DNA of 64,000 bases from Bradyrhizobium rifense (GCF_008123425.1 NZ_VSSS01000063.1:44236-108235); one strand, 5' to 3'; counted from the stretch's first letter, positions 25,311 through 35,184 are shown. Notes: a model not told the origin generated them from the letters alone. Made by a program: numbers and translations.

Positions 25311-25847
25311 TCACCCGATGATGATTCTTGTTCTTGGTCCTATCAGCCGCAGCAATTGTAGCATTGCCGCCTTGGTCATGGAGACGCAGCCTGCGGTCGG
25401 GCCGAAATTGTCGCGCGCCAGATGCAGAAACACCGCGCTGCCGCGGCCGGCGATGCGCGGCCTGGTGTTGTGGTCGATTTCGATGATGAAGTCATAGAGC
25501 TGGTCGGCGCGCTTGAGCCGGTCGCCGCCCTCGCCCTCCCCGCGCCGGATCCACTGGTTGTAGTGGCGATCGCCGGGATCTTCGCACCAGGCGTCCGCGC
25601 CCGTGATTATCCGGGCCGGCAGCAACGTCTGAGGACGGCTGTGCCGGTCGCCCCGCCACCACAATTGCCGGGGCCGAAAGCTGCCCCTAGGGGTGCCGCC
25701 ATCGCCCTCGCGCTTGTTGGCCAGAATGCCGCCGCGCCCCAAGGCCACCGGAATGGTCAGCTGTCCGGCCGTTAGCCAGCCCCGGCGCGGATTGCCGGCA
25801 GCAGGCTTAACGCGGATCATCGAGAGCTGTGCAGAGCGTCGACTCAT
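25311..25847 (-). CDS. L,D-transpeptidase (YkuD) family protein
   Basis: 178 residues from ATG 25847; ATGs at 25904 and 25820 are alternatives and none has a clear ribosome binding site. The catalytic motif is HLARDNFGPTAGCVSM with the nucleophilic Cys, as in YkuD domains that cross-link peptidoglycan or attach lipoproteins. An early GDGGTPRGSF motif also fits. There is no obvious signal peptide with any of the starts, which is odd for an enzyme acting in the periplasm. It stops 6 bp before the hydratase start on the same strand. Confidence 0.8.
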   Translation of the reverse strand: MSRRSAQLSMIRVKPAAGNPRRGWLTAGQLTIPVALGRGGILANKREGDGGTPRGSFRPRQLWWRGDRHSRPQTLLPARIITGADAWCEDPGDRHYNQWIRRGEGEGGDRLKRADQLYDFIIEIDHNTRPRIAGRGSAVFLHLARDNFGPTAGCVSMTKAAMLQLLRLIGPRTRIIIG

Positions 25848-26083
25848 GGTATAAGGGTTTGAATTGGCGTTGTTTTTCATGTGAACGGGCAGTGTCGAAT
25901 TCATTACAGGACATTCATCGAATGGCCCTGCTATTCTGGGTTAGAGTAATTCCGGCTTGTGAATCGGTAACAGCCCACTACTTCAACACGAACAACAATA
26001 AAAACAGCGACCCTTTAAACTTCCCATCACGGCCGGGTGCGGCATGCATGCGCGCCTGGTCGACCCCAAAAGGATGATCCCCT

Positions 26084-26770
26084 ATGGCCAATGCCCGCAA
26101 GATCCTGATCGTGGATGACGATACCGATCTGCGCGACACGTTGGTGGAGCAATTATCGCTGCACGAAGAATTTGAAGCCTCCGCCGTCGATACTGGCGCC
26201 AAAGGCGCCAGTGCCGCAAAGGCCAATGCCCCGGATCTCGTGCTGATGGATGTCGGCCTTCCCGACACCGACGGTCGCGAAGTGGTCCGCTCCCTGCGCA
26301 AGGGCGGCTTCAAGGCGCCGATCATCATGCTGACGGGGCATGACACCGATTCCGACACGATTTTGGGCCTGGAATCCGGCGCCAACGACTATGTGGCAAA
26401 ACCCTTCCGTTTCGCCGTGTTGCTGGCCCGCATCCGCGCCCAGCTGCGCCAGCACGAGGCCAGCGAGGACGCGGTGTTCTCGGTCGGCCCCTATTCCTTC
26501 CGTCCGGGCTCGAAGATGCTGACCGCCGCCAATGCGCGCAAGGTCCGCCTCACCGAGAAGGAAACGGCGATCCTGCGCTTCCTCTACCGGGCCGGCCAGA
26601 TGCCGGTGTCGCGCGAGACCCTGCTCCAGGAGGTCTGGGGCTATAATTCCGGCGTCACCACCCACACGCTGGAAACCCACATCTACCGTCTTCGCCAGAA
26701 GATCGAGAAGGACGCCGCCAACCCGGAAATCCTGGTGACGGAAGCCGGTGGCTACAAGCTGGTGCCGTGA
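26084..26770 (+). CDS. OmpR-type response regulator
   Basis: 228 residues. The receiver domain has ILIVDDDTDLRD (acidic pocket), the phospho-acceptor Asp in LVLMDVGLPDTDG near residue 51, and the conserved Lys in YVAKPF near residue 107. The C-terminal winged-helix domain includes TEKETAILRFLYRAG and THTLETHIYRLRQKIE. No histidine kinase is adjacent, so it is an orphan regulator here. Its targets are unknown; the start has AGGATG-type sequence and a purine-rich region upstream. Confidence 0.92.
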   Translation: MANARKILIVDDDTDLRDTLVEQLSLHEEFEASAVDTGAKGASAAKANAPDLVLMDVGLPDTDGREVVRSLRKGGFKAPIIMLTGHDTDSDTILGLESGANDYVAKPFRFAVLLARIRAQLRQHEASEDAVFSVGPYSFRPGSKMLTAANARKVRLTEKETAILRFLYRAGQMPVSRETLLQEVWGYNSGVTTHTLETHIYRLRQKIEKDAANPEILVTEAGGYKLVP

Positions 26771-26830
26771 TACGTTCCAGGAGCGCGCGATTCGTCGTAA
26801 ATTAGCGCGTTCCACGAGCCTCGGACCGGA

Positions 26831-27274
26831 ATGTCAATCGACGATGACGTAGCGCTGCTCGAGCGTGTCCCGACACTGCGCCTGTTGGGAGAGGCCTCGT
26901 TGCGCATGCTGGCGATCGGCTCCGAGCAGCGTGACTTCGTCCGCGGCGACATCCTGTTCAATCTCGGCGACGATGCCGACGCCGGCTTCGTGGTCCAGCG
27001 CGGCGCCTTTCGCGTCGATGACGGCGCCGGCGCCGAGATGATCGCGGGCCCCGGCACGCTGATTGGCGAGCTCGCGCTGGTCGTGCCGATGAAGCGACCG
27101 TCGGGCGCGGTTGCGATCGAGCATTCCTCGGTCATCCGCGTCGCGCGCAGCCTGTTTCAGCGCGTGCTCGAAAGCGACCCTGCCGCCGCACTCCGCCTCC
27201 GCGACGAATTCGCGGTTCGCTCCAGCCAGATCGCGAGCGACATTCTGATGGCCGGTGCGAAGCTGAGCACTTGA
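26831..27274 (+). CDS. Cyclic-nucleotide-binding-domain protein
   Basis: 147 residues making one CRP-like cNMP-binding beta-roll: GDILFNLGDDADAGFVVQRG near residue 37 and GTLIGELALVVPMKRPSG near residue 77, the latter being the phosphate-binding cassette region. There is no helix-turn-helix, so it is not a DNA-binding CRP. It may act as a small sensory or docking subunit. It lies 60 bp downstream of the response regulator on the same strand. Confidence 0.85.
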   Translation: MSIDDDVALLERVPTLRLLGEASLRMLAIGSEQRDFVRGDILFNLGDDADAGFVVQRGAFRVDDGAGAEMIAGPGTLIGELALVVPMKRPSGAVAIEHSSVIRVARSLFQRVLESDPAAALRLRDEFAVRSSQIASDILMAGAKLST

Positions 27275-27297
27275 GATCGTTCCGGTCTCTCCAGACT

Positions 27298-28860
27298 TCA
27301 TCCCTTGTTGAACGCATATAGCGCGCTGCGGTCGTCCTGATAGAGCCGCCGCAGTCCCGGCATGACCGTCAGGTGCGAGGCATCGACGTCGAGCAACCAG
27401 ACATAGTCGAAGCGATCGCGCGGAATTTGCGCGATCCTTTGCGCGAGCGTGGCGCTCAGATCGCCGTCGCAGTCGCCCGGGGCTATCTCGATGTACTGAG
27501 ACGGATCTGCGTTGAACGCGGTGCCGCGCGCATGGAGTGGTGTCAGCAGCTGTTGACCACCCGATGCGTCCCATTGCGAGTTGACGAAGGCGTCCCGCCG
27601 CACGATGGCAAGCGACCCCAGATGCGCGACACGCGGTGCACGCCATCGCTCGCAGCTTGGCGGCCGTGTCAGGACCGCGATGCTTGCGCCGTGCGGGACG
27701 TCCTTCAGGGCCTGCAGATGTTGCGCGTAGCCGGAATCGTAGGCGGCAAACCCGACAGCCATGGCGACGATCCGAATCGCAAAAACAGCCAGCGCCACGC
27801 CGGCAATGATCGCGGAGCCGCGCTGCATGGCGTCGGTCGGCGCGATGGCGGTGAGGCCGACGATGAAGAAGATGGGCCATAGCCGGACATCGGCATAGAC
27901 CGCGCCGAACATCTCGCCTGGCATCAGCAGGATCAGAATGAGGAAGCTCGCTGCTCCGACCAGCAGTGGTGGATTCACCCTGGTGTCACGGCTGCGCATT
28001 CCAAAGTACAGCAAGCCAATCGCCAACAGCAGGCTCAGCGTGTCGAGCCAGATATTCTGGTCGCGCAGCGTCCAGACCAGTCCAAGGATCTTTGTGCCGA
28101 TGTCGAAGAAATGACCTGTCGAGGCGGCGCCATTGCCTTGCCGCCAGACAATCATGAGCACAGCCGGAATCATGACCGGCCAGATGCGTCGCAGAATGAC
28201 GATCACCATGGAGGGCCATGCCGCCGGGGCGCGATTCCAGCTGCGGCAGAGCTCAAAGGCGCCGACGAGGACGACCAGAACGACCCAGCCGTAGGCATGA
28301 GCGAGCCAGACTAGGCAGGCGGCCGCCGCAAACAGCGCGGCGCGCATCACCGAACCAGTCTTCCCTGTCGTCTCGACCCAGGATGCGAAAACGTGAAACG
28401 CGAGCGCGCAGCCAAGCCAATAATTCACGAAGCCAAGCTGGAACGGATAGGACATCGCGAACCATGCGGCCGCGATCGCGAAGGGCGTGAGCTCCCCATG
28501 CAATGCCCGGCTGATGCGCCCGATGGCAGAGATCATGAGGAGCGGAAGCGCCAGCGCAATCAGCCAGGCGGCGCGTTCGAGACCGAGCATCGGTGCCAGC
28601 GGAGCGATGAGCAATTCAACGCCCAGATTGCCGACCAGCTGCCAGTGAAAATCCCAGTTCTGCTGGAGCGCCGGCGAATCCGCCAGATGTAGCTGCACCT
28701 GGTAGCGGCCGATATGAGCGAGGTAATCGATCAGCGGCGGCGTGTGCACGAACCAGAAGGGTATCGTGCTCAGCAACATCAATCCCGGGACGACGAAACG
28801 GGAATTCCACCACGCGCGAACGGGCGGTTCTGTGGGGGCTGACGGTGCGGGCGTGCCCAT
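27298..28860 (-). CDS. Large polytopic membrane protein of unknown function
   Basis: 520 residues with about eleven predicted membrane segments between residues 25 and 370, then a soluble C-terminal domain of about 140 residues. Features such as PFWFVHTPPLIDYLAHIGRY at the start of the first loop resemble membrane glycosyltransferases or their relatives, where acidic and aromatic residues in the first loop are catalytic. I do not recognise a family signature. It ends 24 bp from the converging cNMP-binding gene and starts 16 bp after xthA, so it may be read from the ftsK-lolA-xthA transcript. Confidence 0.75.
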   Translation of the reverse strand: MGTPAPSAPTEPPVRAWWNSRFVVPGLMLLSTIPFWFVHTPPLIDYLAHIGRYQVQLHLADSPALQQNWDFHWQLVGNLGVELLIAPLAPMLGLERAAWLIALALPLLMISAIGRISRALHGELTPFAIAAAWFAMSYPFQLGFVNYWLGCALAFHVFASWVETTGKTGSVMRAALFAAAACLVWLAHAYGWVVLVVLVGAFELCRSWNRAPAAWPSMVIVILRRIWPVMIPAVLMIVWRQGNGAASTGHFFDIGTKILGLVWTLRDQNIWLDTLSLLLAIGLLYFGMRSRDTRVNPPLLVGAASFLILILLMPGEMFGAVYADVRLWPIFFIVGLTAIAPTDAMQRGSAIIAGVALAVFAIRIVAMAVGFAAYDSGYAQHLQALKDVPHGASIAVLTRPPSCERWRAPRVAHLGSLAIVRRDAFVNSQWDASGGQQLLTPLHARGTAFNADPSQYIEIAPGDCDGDLSATLAQRIAQIPRDRFDYVWLLDVDASHLTVMPGLRRLYQDDRSALYAFNKG

Positions 28861-28876
28861 CGTCGTCTCCGAAGGC

Positions 28877-29692
28877 CTAAACGTCCAGCGTCACCGTCAC
28901 CGGCACGTGGTCCGACGGCCGCTCCCAGCTTCGCGCATCGCGCAAGATGTTGAAATCCTGGACCGCGTCCTTCAGCGCGCGCGAGACCCAGATGTGGTCG
29001 AGCCTGCGGCCGCGGTCGCCGACGGTCCAGTCGGCGGAACGATAGCTCCACCAGGTATAGACCTTTTCCGACATCGGGATGCGGTCGCGCGCGACGTCGA
29101 CCCATTCGCCGGCGCTGAGTGCGGCCTGCAGCTTTTCGGTCTCGATCGGCGTGTGCGAGACGACTTTCAGCAGCTGCTTGTGCGACCACACGTCGTTCTC
29201 GTGGGGCGCGACGTTGAGATCGCCGACCAGGATGTGGCGATCGTCTCCGCGCGGATGCAGCGGTTCGCACACCTTCATCTCGTCGAGAAAGCGAAGCTTG
29301 TGGTCGAATTTCTCGTTCAGCGCGGGATCGGGAATGTCGCCGCCGGCGGGCACGTAGAAATTATGCAGCACCAGCGGTTTTGCGATGTTGGCCTTCTCGC
29401 CGAACGACACCGAGATATGACGCGAATCCACCTTGTCGCAGAAGGTCCGGATGTCCGAGGACTCGAATGGAATCTTCGAGACGATGGCGACGCCGTGATA
29501 GCCCTTCTGCCCGTTCAGCGCGACGTGCTCGTAACCAAGCCGCTTGAAGCGCTTTAGCGGAAAGGCGTCGTCGATGCACTTGGTCTCCTGGAGACACAGC
29601 ACGTCCGGCCGCGCGCTCTTGAGAAACTTCGCGACCAGATCGATGCGCAGCCGCACCGAATTGATGTTCCAGGTTGTCAGGGAAAGACGCAT
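28877..29692 (-). CDS. xthA: Exodeoxyribonuclease III (AP endonuclease)
   Basis: 271 residues. XthA cuts at abasic sites in base-excision repair and has 3'-5' exonuclease and 3'-phosphatase activity. Motifs are TWNINSVR (residues 7-14), LQETKCID with the metal-binding Glu (residue 36), GDLNVAPHENDVW near residue 155, and the C-terminal SDHVPV with the catalytic His. In alphaproteobacteria it commonly sits downstream of ftsK and lolA, as here. Confidence 0.96.
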   Translation of the reverse strand: MRLSLTTWNINSVRLRIDLVAKFLKSARPDVLCLQETKCIDDAFPLKRFKRLGYEHVALNGQKGYHGVAIVSKIPFESSDIRTFCDKVDSRHISVSFGEKANIAKPLVLHNFYVPAGGDIPDPALNEKFDHKLRFLDEMKVCEPLHPRGDDRHILVGDLNVAPHENDVWSHKQLLKVVSHTPIETEKLQAALSAGEWVDVARDRIPMSEKVYTWWSYRSADWTVGDRGRRLDHIWVSRALKDAVQDFNILRDARSWERPSDHVPVTVTLDV

Positions 29693-29717
29693 GAGAATTG
29701 CGTCTTAGCAAGCTCTC

Positions 29718-29809
29718 GTAGGGTGGGCAAAGGCGCAAAGCGCCGTGCCCACCGTCTTTTCTGGGTTTGGATCGAGAATGGTGGGCACGCTTCGCTTTGC
29801 CCACCCTAC
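29718..29809. repeat. Intergenic palindromic repeat, family C-like, copy 2
   Basis: A 92-bp inverted repeat whose arms begin gtagggtgggcaaag and end ctttgcccaccctac. It lies in the gap between lolA and xthA, so it is inside a probable operon. It shares the gtagggtggg ends with the copy between parA and parB, but the inner arms differ. Confidence 0.85.
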
Positions 29810-29822
29810 GGCACTGCGGCAC

Positions 29823-30638
29823 TTACCCCGGTGACGGCACGCTGTAATTGGTGAAGTCGATCTTGAACATGCTGGGATCGAGCTTCTTGCCCGCATCCAG
29901 ATTATAGACCGCGATCGTGGTGTCGTAGCCCTGCGGGTCGGTGACGGTCCATTGCTTCAACTGGCCGTCCTTGGCGCCGATCATCAGCAGCAGACGGCTG
30001 GTGCCGACCAGCGCCTGCTTCTCCTCGATGGTGACGCTGATGAAGAGATCGTCGGCGGTGACGTTGACGACGTTGGTGTCCTTCATCAGGTCGATGCGGT
30101 CCGACAGCAGGAAGCGGAGCGGCGTCTGCGACAGCGGATAGACATCCTGCGTGGCGAGCTTGCGGTCGCGCACGACCACCGACGATCCGTCGGCGACGAT
30201 GTCGATTGGGCTCGGCGGATCATATTCGAAGCGCAGCTTGCCGGGCTTCTGGATGTAGAAATCGCCCTGCGTCTTGCTGCCGTCGGGGCCGACCTGGACG
30301 AAATTCCCGACCAGCGTCGACAGCGAGGACAGATAGGCGCTGACTTTGGCCGCCTGCGCCTTCTGCTTGTCGTCGAACGTCTGGAAGATGCTGCTCGGCA
30401 CGTTGCGGCGCGGATCGGGAATGACCGGATTCGGCGGCGCCTGCGTTGCACCTGTAATCGACGGTCCGCCCGACGGCGGAGCAGCGTCGCGGGCCTTCGG
30501 TGCCGGTTTCGGCACGGGCACGGTCTGCGCCATCGACGCTGCGGTCACCATCGCGGCGGTGACGAGCAGCACGCCCGCCACGCGCGCGCTGCGCGTCGCG
30601 AAAGTGGCCGCGAATCGAATGTCCGGATGTTGGGTCAA
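29823..30638 (-). CDS. lolA: Outer-membrane lipoprotein carrier protein LolA
   Basis: 271 residues from TTG 30638, which has AGGA nearby; the frame is open to 30737, overlapping ftsK. LolA ferries lipoproteins across the periplasm. A hydrophobic signal segment (VAGVLLVTAAMVTAASMA) is followed by a Pro-rich linker and the LolA domain with GNFVQVGPDGSKTQGDFYIQ and KPGKLRFEYDPPSP. The linker of about 60 residues is longer than in E. coli LolA but common in Rhizobiales. The start is less certain than the gene itself. Confidence 0.9.
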   Translation of the reverse strand: MTQHPDIRFAATFATRSARVAGVLLVTAAMVTAASMAQTVPVPKPAPKARDAAPPSGGPSITGATQAPPNPVIPDPRRNVPSSIFQTFDDKQKAQAAKVSAYLSSLSTLVGNFVQVGPDGSKTQGDFYIQKPGKLRFEYDPPSPIDIVADGSSVVVRDRKLATQDVYPLSQTPLRFLLSDRIDLMKDTNVVNVTADDLFISVTIEEKQALVGTSRLLLMIGAKDGQLKQWTVTDPQGYDTTIAVYNLDAGKKLDPSMFKIDFTNYSVPSPG

Positions 30639-30733
30639 CGCGTCGTCCTGTGTGGCTGGGCGTCGTTTTAGCGTGATTTCGGGCAAAAGCAGATAACGTT
30701 TTTGCGTGAAGTAGGACTTTGAGGCGGCTCGCC

Positions 30734-33215
30734 TCACATATGGCTGTCTTCTTCTTCGACCAGAATCTCGCGTTTGCCGGCGTGGTTGGCGGGTCCGACG
30801 ATGCCCTCCAGTTCCATCCGCTCCATCAGCGATGCGGCGCGGTTATAGCCGATTTGCAGGCGGCGCTGGATGTAGCTGGTCGACGCCTTGCGGTCGCGTT
30901 TGACGATGGCAACGGCCTGCTGGAACAGGTCGCCGCCGCCATCCGCGCCCATGCCGCTGGCGTCGAACACGGCGCCGCCGTCCTCGTCCTCGGTCGGCTC
31001 CTCGGCCGTAACCGCCTCGAGATATTCGGGTTGGCCCTGCGTCTTGAGGTGGCGCACCACCTTCTCGACTTCATCGTCCGAGGCGAACGGGCCGTGCACG
31101 CGGCTGATGCGGCCGCCGCCGGCCATGTAGAGCATGTCGCCCTGGCCGAGCAGCTGCTCGGCGCCCATCTCGCCGAGAATCGTGCGGCTGTCGATCTTCG
31201 AGGTGACCTGGAAGGCGATGCGGGTCGGGAAGTTCGCCTTGATGGTGCCGGTGATGACGTCGACCGAGGGACGCTGTGTCGCGAGGATGACATGCAGGCC
31301 GGCGGCGCGCGCCATCTGCGCGAGACGCTGAACGGCGCCTTCGATGTCCTTGCCGGCGACCATCATCAGGTCGGCCATTTCGTCGACGATGATGACGATG
31401 TAGGGCAGCGGGTCGAGCGAGAGCTTTTCTTCCTCGTAGATCGCCTTGCCGGTTTCCTTGTCGAAGCCGGTGTGCACGGTGCGTGTCGGCTCTTCGCCCT
31501 TGGCCTTCAATTCGCCCAGGCGCGTGTTGTAGCCGTCGATGTTGCGCACACCGAGCTTGGCCATGTTCTTGTAGCGCTCTTCCATCCATCTCGCGCACGG
31601 CCCATTTCAGCGCGACCACCGCCTTCTTCGGATCGGTCACGACGGGGGTGAGCAGATGCGGAATGCCGTCATAGACGGAGAGCTCGAGCATCTTCGGATC
31701 GACCATGATCAGCCGGCACTGGTCCGGGCGTAGCCGGTAGACCAGGCTGAGAATCATGGTGTTGATGGCGACCGACTTGCCGGAGCCGGTGGTACCGGCG
31801 ATCAGCATGTGCGGCGTGCGCGCGAGGTCGATGATGACAGGATCGCCGCCGATGGTCTTGCCGAGGCAGAGCGGCAGTTTTGCAACCGTGTCGATGGTTT
31901 CCTTGGCGACCAGCAGCTCGCGCAGATAGACCTTTTCACGATGCGCGTTCGGCAGCTCGATGCCGATGGCGTTGCGGCCGGGGACGACGGCGACGCGCGC
32001 CGACAGCGCGCTCATCGAACGGGCGATGTCGTCGGCAAGGCCGATCACGCGCGACGACTTGATGCCGGGAGCCGGCTCCAGCTCGTACAGCGTGACGACC
32101 GGACCTGGATTGGCTTTCACGATCTCGCCGCGCACGCCGAAATCCTGCAGCACGCCTTCGAGCGCGCGCGAATTGGCTTCCAGCTCGGCCTTGCTGAGCG
32201 GCTGGCGATCGCCGGCCTTGGGCGCAGCCAGCACGGACACGGACGGAAGCTCGAACTTGTCGGAGGATTTCTTGGAAGCGGCTTTCGGTGCGGCCTTCTT
32301 GCGCGGAGCACGCGCGGCCGGCTCCTCTTCTTCCTCCTCCTCGTCTTCGTCTTCTTCGTGCTGGTCCTCGTAATCCTCGTCCGCGGACTGCGGCGAGATC
32401 GAGGGCGCGGCACGGCCGCCGAGATTGGGTTCCTGCCGGCAGAACGAAACGGCCTTGGTCTTCGATCCGCTCGAGACCAGCGAGCGATAGGCCGCGCCGA
32501 ACAGCCAGATCAGCCGTGCCTTGGTGCTCATCACCGCGTGGAACAGCCAGCCCAGCGACACCGAGCCGCGATCGCTCTCCTCGTCTTCGTCGAGCGGCTT
32601 GTCGTCGTCCTCGATCTCCGCGAGCTCTTCGTCATGCTCGCGTGCGCCGAGCCCGCAGGCGATCAGGAAGGTCGCAGCCAGCGCGACGAACAGGATAGTG
32701 GCGAGCACCATGCGATAGATCGCGCCGGGCGGCCCGAAAATGACCGCGGGCGCGCGCACCAGCGCATCGCCGACCACGCCGCCAAGCCCGGTCGGCAGCG
32801 GCCAGGCGCCACCATGCGGCCAGCAGCTGACAAAGCCCGCCGCGATCACGGTGCAGAGAATCCAGGAGCCGAGCCGCAGCGCCTCGCGGTCGAACGGGCG
32901 ATGGGTCATCATGCGCCAGCCCCACACCGCGACCGTCAGGATCAGCATGATCGCGCCGAGCCCGAGGATCTGCATCGCGAGGTCGGCGCCGATGGCGCCG
33001 GCATAGCCGAGAATGTTGCGGATCGGCCGCGAGGTCGCGTGGCTGAGGCTCGGGTCCTGGACTGACCAGGTCATCAGCGCGGCGGACGCGACGCCCGAGA
33101 GCGTGATCAGGCCGAAGCCGGCGAGCTCACGCGCGCGCCGGCTCAGTGCCTCGCGGATCGAGGGCGGCAGATGGCCGACCAGGGGAATCACACGTTCGAT
33201 TGCCGACATGCTCAT
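30734..33215 (-). pseudogene. ftsK: DNA translocase FtsK, frameshifted by a 4-bp duplication
   Basis: FtsK pumps DNA at the septum to clear chromosomes and activate dimer resolution. The first part (33215 down to 31589) has four membrane segments, an acidic linker with Asp/Glu runs, and the motor domain with Walker A GTTGSGKSVA near residue 480. After KWAVREM the frame is lost. The rest of the motor, with Walker B VIIVDEMADLMM, and the gamma DNA-reading domain continue in another frame from ATG 31585 to 30734. The break is at 31582-31589, where ATGG is present twice in tandem (ATGGATGG); removing one copy restores KWAVREMEERYKNM, the normal FtsK sequence. It starts 8 bp after the aminotransferase. 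Confidence 0.9.
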
Positions 33216-33223
33216 GGGCCCGC

Positions 33224-34438
33224 CTAACCCAGAGTTTCGACCAGCCGGTGCAGCGCCTGCGCCGTGGTCTCACTATCCTGCACCAGTGCCAGGCGAATAT
33301 AGCCGGCACCGGGATTGAAGCCGTCGGGCTGACGCCGCGCCAGATAGGAACCGGGCACCACGCGCACGCCGGCTTCCTTGAAAAGCCTGAGAGTCACGGA
33401 GACATCGTCGCCGATCTCGGACGTATTGAGCCAGACGCAGAAGCCGGCGTCGGGCCGGCGATAGCCGTAACGATTGCCGATGATCTGGTCGGCGAGGTCG
33501 AACTTGATCCGGTAGAGCCTGCGGTTCTCCTCGACATGCGCCTCGTCGCCGTAAGCAACGATCGCGACATGCTGGAGCGGCACCGGCACCTGCGGCGCCG
33601 CGATGTTGCGCAGCTCCAGAAACATGCCGATGAGCTTCTTGTCGCCGGCGGCGAAGCCGACGCGCAGGCCCGGCAGGTTGGAGCGCTTCGACAGCGACTG
33701 GAACGCAACCACGCGGGTGAAATCGGGGCCCGCACATTCGAGCGCGCTGCCCGGTGCTTCGCGGGTGTAGATCTCGGAATAGCACTCGTCGCTCAGGATC
33801 ACGAAGTTATGGCGATCGGCGAGGCTCTTCAGGCGCGTGAAATAATCGCGCGACGCGACCGAGCCCTGCGGATTGGCGGGTGACGCCAGATAGAACGCGA
33901 CCGTGCGCGCGAGCGTCGCTTCGTCGATGGCGTCGAGATCGGGCAGGAAGCCGTTTTCGACGGTGGTCGGCAGATAGACCGGCTCGCAGGCGGCGGCACC
34001 GGCGCCAGCGCCATAGACCGGATAGAACGGGTTCGGCATCAGGATGGCGGGCTTGCCGGGACGCGGGCCGACATAGCGCGCTGCGGCGATCGCGGCGAGG
34101 AACAGCCCCTCGCGGCTGCCATTGAGGACGAGAATCTCGCTCTTGGGGTCGAGCTGCCGCGGCAGCCTGAAGCGCGACGACAACCAGGCGCTCGCGGCCT
34201 GGCGGAACGGCTCGGTGCCCTGGTTCATCGGGTAACGGCCGAAATCGGCGATGTGCTTGGCCAGCACCGGACCGACGAAGTCAGGCACCGGATGCTGCGG
34301 TTCGCCGACTGCGAGCGAAATCAAGGGCTTGCCGGGTTGATGCGGCGCCAGCAGCTCGTTCAGCCGGACGAAGGGCGAGCGTTCGTTGTCGGAGCTTCCA
34401 CCGGCTAGCGGCGCACGGGATGAAGCGGTCATAGCCAT
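33224..34438 (-). CDS. Aminotransferase class I/II, probable succinyldiaminopimelate aminotransferase
   Basis: 404 residues from ATG 34438; the frame extends to a GTG at 34453, and another ATG is at 34432. A PLP-dependent fold-type I aminotransferase: the Lys that binds PLP is in SLSKRSNLPGLRVGF near residue 235, with NPFYPVYGAGA near residue 140 and LSDECYSEIY near residue 215. The family includes DapC-type enzymes of lysine and peptidoglycan precursor synthesis. It lies 8 bp upstream of ftsK, a conserved position in Rhizobiales. The substrate is inferred from family and context only. Confidence 0.85.
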   Translation of the reverse strand: MAMTASSRAPLAGGSSDNERSPFVRLNELLAPHQPGKPLISLAVGEPQHPVPDFVGPVLAKHIADFGRYPMNQGTEPFRQAASAWLSSRFRLPRQLDPKSEILVLNGSREGLFLAAIAAARYVGPRPGKPAILMPNPFYPVYGAGAGAAACEPVYLPTTVENGFLPDLDAIDEATLARTVAFYLASPANPQGSVASRDYFTRLKSLADRHNFVILSDECYSEIYTREAPGSALECAGPDFTRVVAFQSLSKRSNLPGLRVGFAAGDKKLIGMFLELRNIAAPQVPVPLQHVAIVAYGDEAHVEENRRLYRIKFDLADQIIGNRYGYRRPDAGFCVWLNTSEIGDDVSVTLRLFKEAGVRVVPGSYLARRQPDGFNPGAGYIRLALVQDSETTAQALHRLVETLG

Positions 34439-34609
34439 TCTGGGCGCCAGCACTCTTGGAACGGCCGGCGCATGGATACGCCAGCGGAAAAGCGGTTCAG
34501 TTCACCATAGATAGGGCGAGGTTAAGACGCGATTAACCATCGGTCGGCCGGCCCGTCCAGAGCCGGAAAAATGAGGCTGGATAACAACGGGATGCGGTGG
34601 TGGTCCTAA

Positions 34610-34750
34610 CCTCTCCCGCTTGCGGGAGAGGTCGACGCGCCCCGGGCGATGCGGAGCATTGTCCCGCGCGCGGCGGGTGAGGGCTCTCTCCTCTTGGGGA
34701 GTCTCTCTGTGGAGGCACCCCCACCCTCCCCCGCGAGCTGGAGAGGGAGC
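34610..34750. repeat. Intergenic palindromic repeat, family A, copy 2
   Basis: About 141 bp, the inverted counterpart of the copy at 1265-1390: it begins cctctcccgcttgcgggagagg and contains a ctcttggggagtctct segment. It fills most of the 341-bp gap between the aminotransferase start and the end of the GFA gene; the rest of that gap shows nothing obvious. Confidence 0.75.
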
Positions 34751-34779
34751 GCACCGGATTTCCTGGCTCAACTCGATCT

Positions 34780-35184
34780 TCAGTGCGCCGGCAGCTTCTC
34801 GAAGGTCGCCATGCCCGCGGGGATCGCGTGGAACTCCTGCTTGTCGCAGGTGTAGATCGCCATCTGCGGGTGGAACTGCTTTGGCTCGTCCAGCGTGCCG
34901 ACCTTTACGATCGTGGCCGGCAGTCCCGGAACCTTGGTTACCAGATGGGTGCCGCATTCGGCGCAGAATTCCCGCGTCACGGCGTGCTCGAGGTCCTTGC
35001 GGGTGAACTGTTTGGGTTGCCCGGTGATGTAGGTGAAGCCCGCCACCGGCATCGCGATGAAGGTGTTGGGCGCGCCGCCCGAGATGTACTGGCACTCGCG
35101 GCAGTGACATTGGGCCTGCATCATCGGATCGCCCTCGGCCACATAGCGCACTTCGCCGCAATAGCATCCGCCTTCCAAACGCAT
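34780..35184 (-). CDS. GFA/CENP-V family zinc protein
   Basis: 134 residues. Members bind zinc through clusters of Cys; named for a proposed glutathione-dependent formaldehyde-activating role, but most have no proven reaction. The Cys pattern is complete: GGCYCGEVRY (residues 5-14), QCHCRECQ near residue 25 and FCAECGTHL near residue 73. It is an isolated gene between amtB and the aminotransferase, with GGGAGGTCGTC upstream of the ATG as ribosome binding site. Confidence 0.9.
   Translation of the reverse strand: MRLEGGCYCGEVRYVAEGDPMMQAQCHCRECQYISGGAPNTFIAMPVAGFTYITGQPKQFTRKDLEHAVTREFCAECGTHLVTKVPGLPATIVKVGTLDEPKQFHPQMAIYTCDKQEFHAIPAGMATFEKLPAH

Noticed and set aside
25875..25890. parS-like string around ttttcatgtgaac
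   Set aside because: Only the left half resembles parS; the right half lacks GAAAC, and it is 11 kb away from the cluster.
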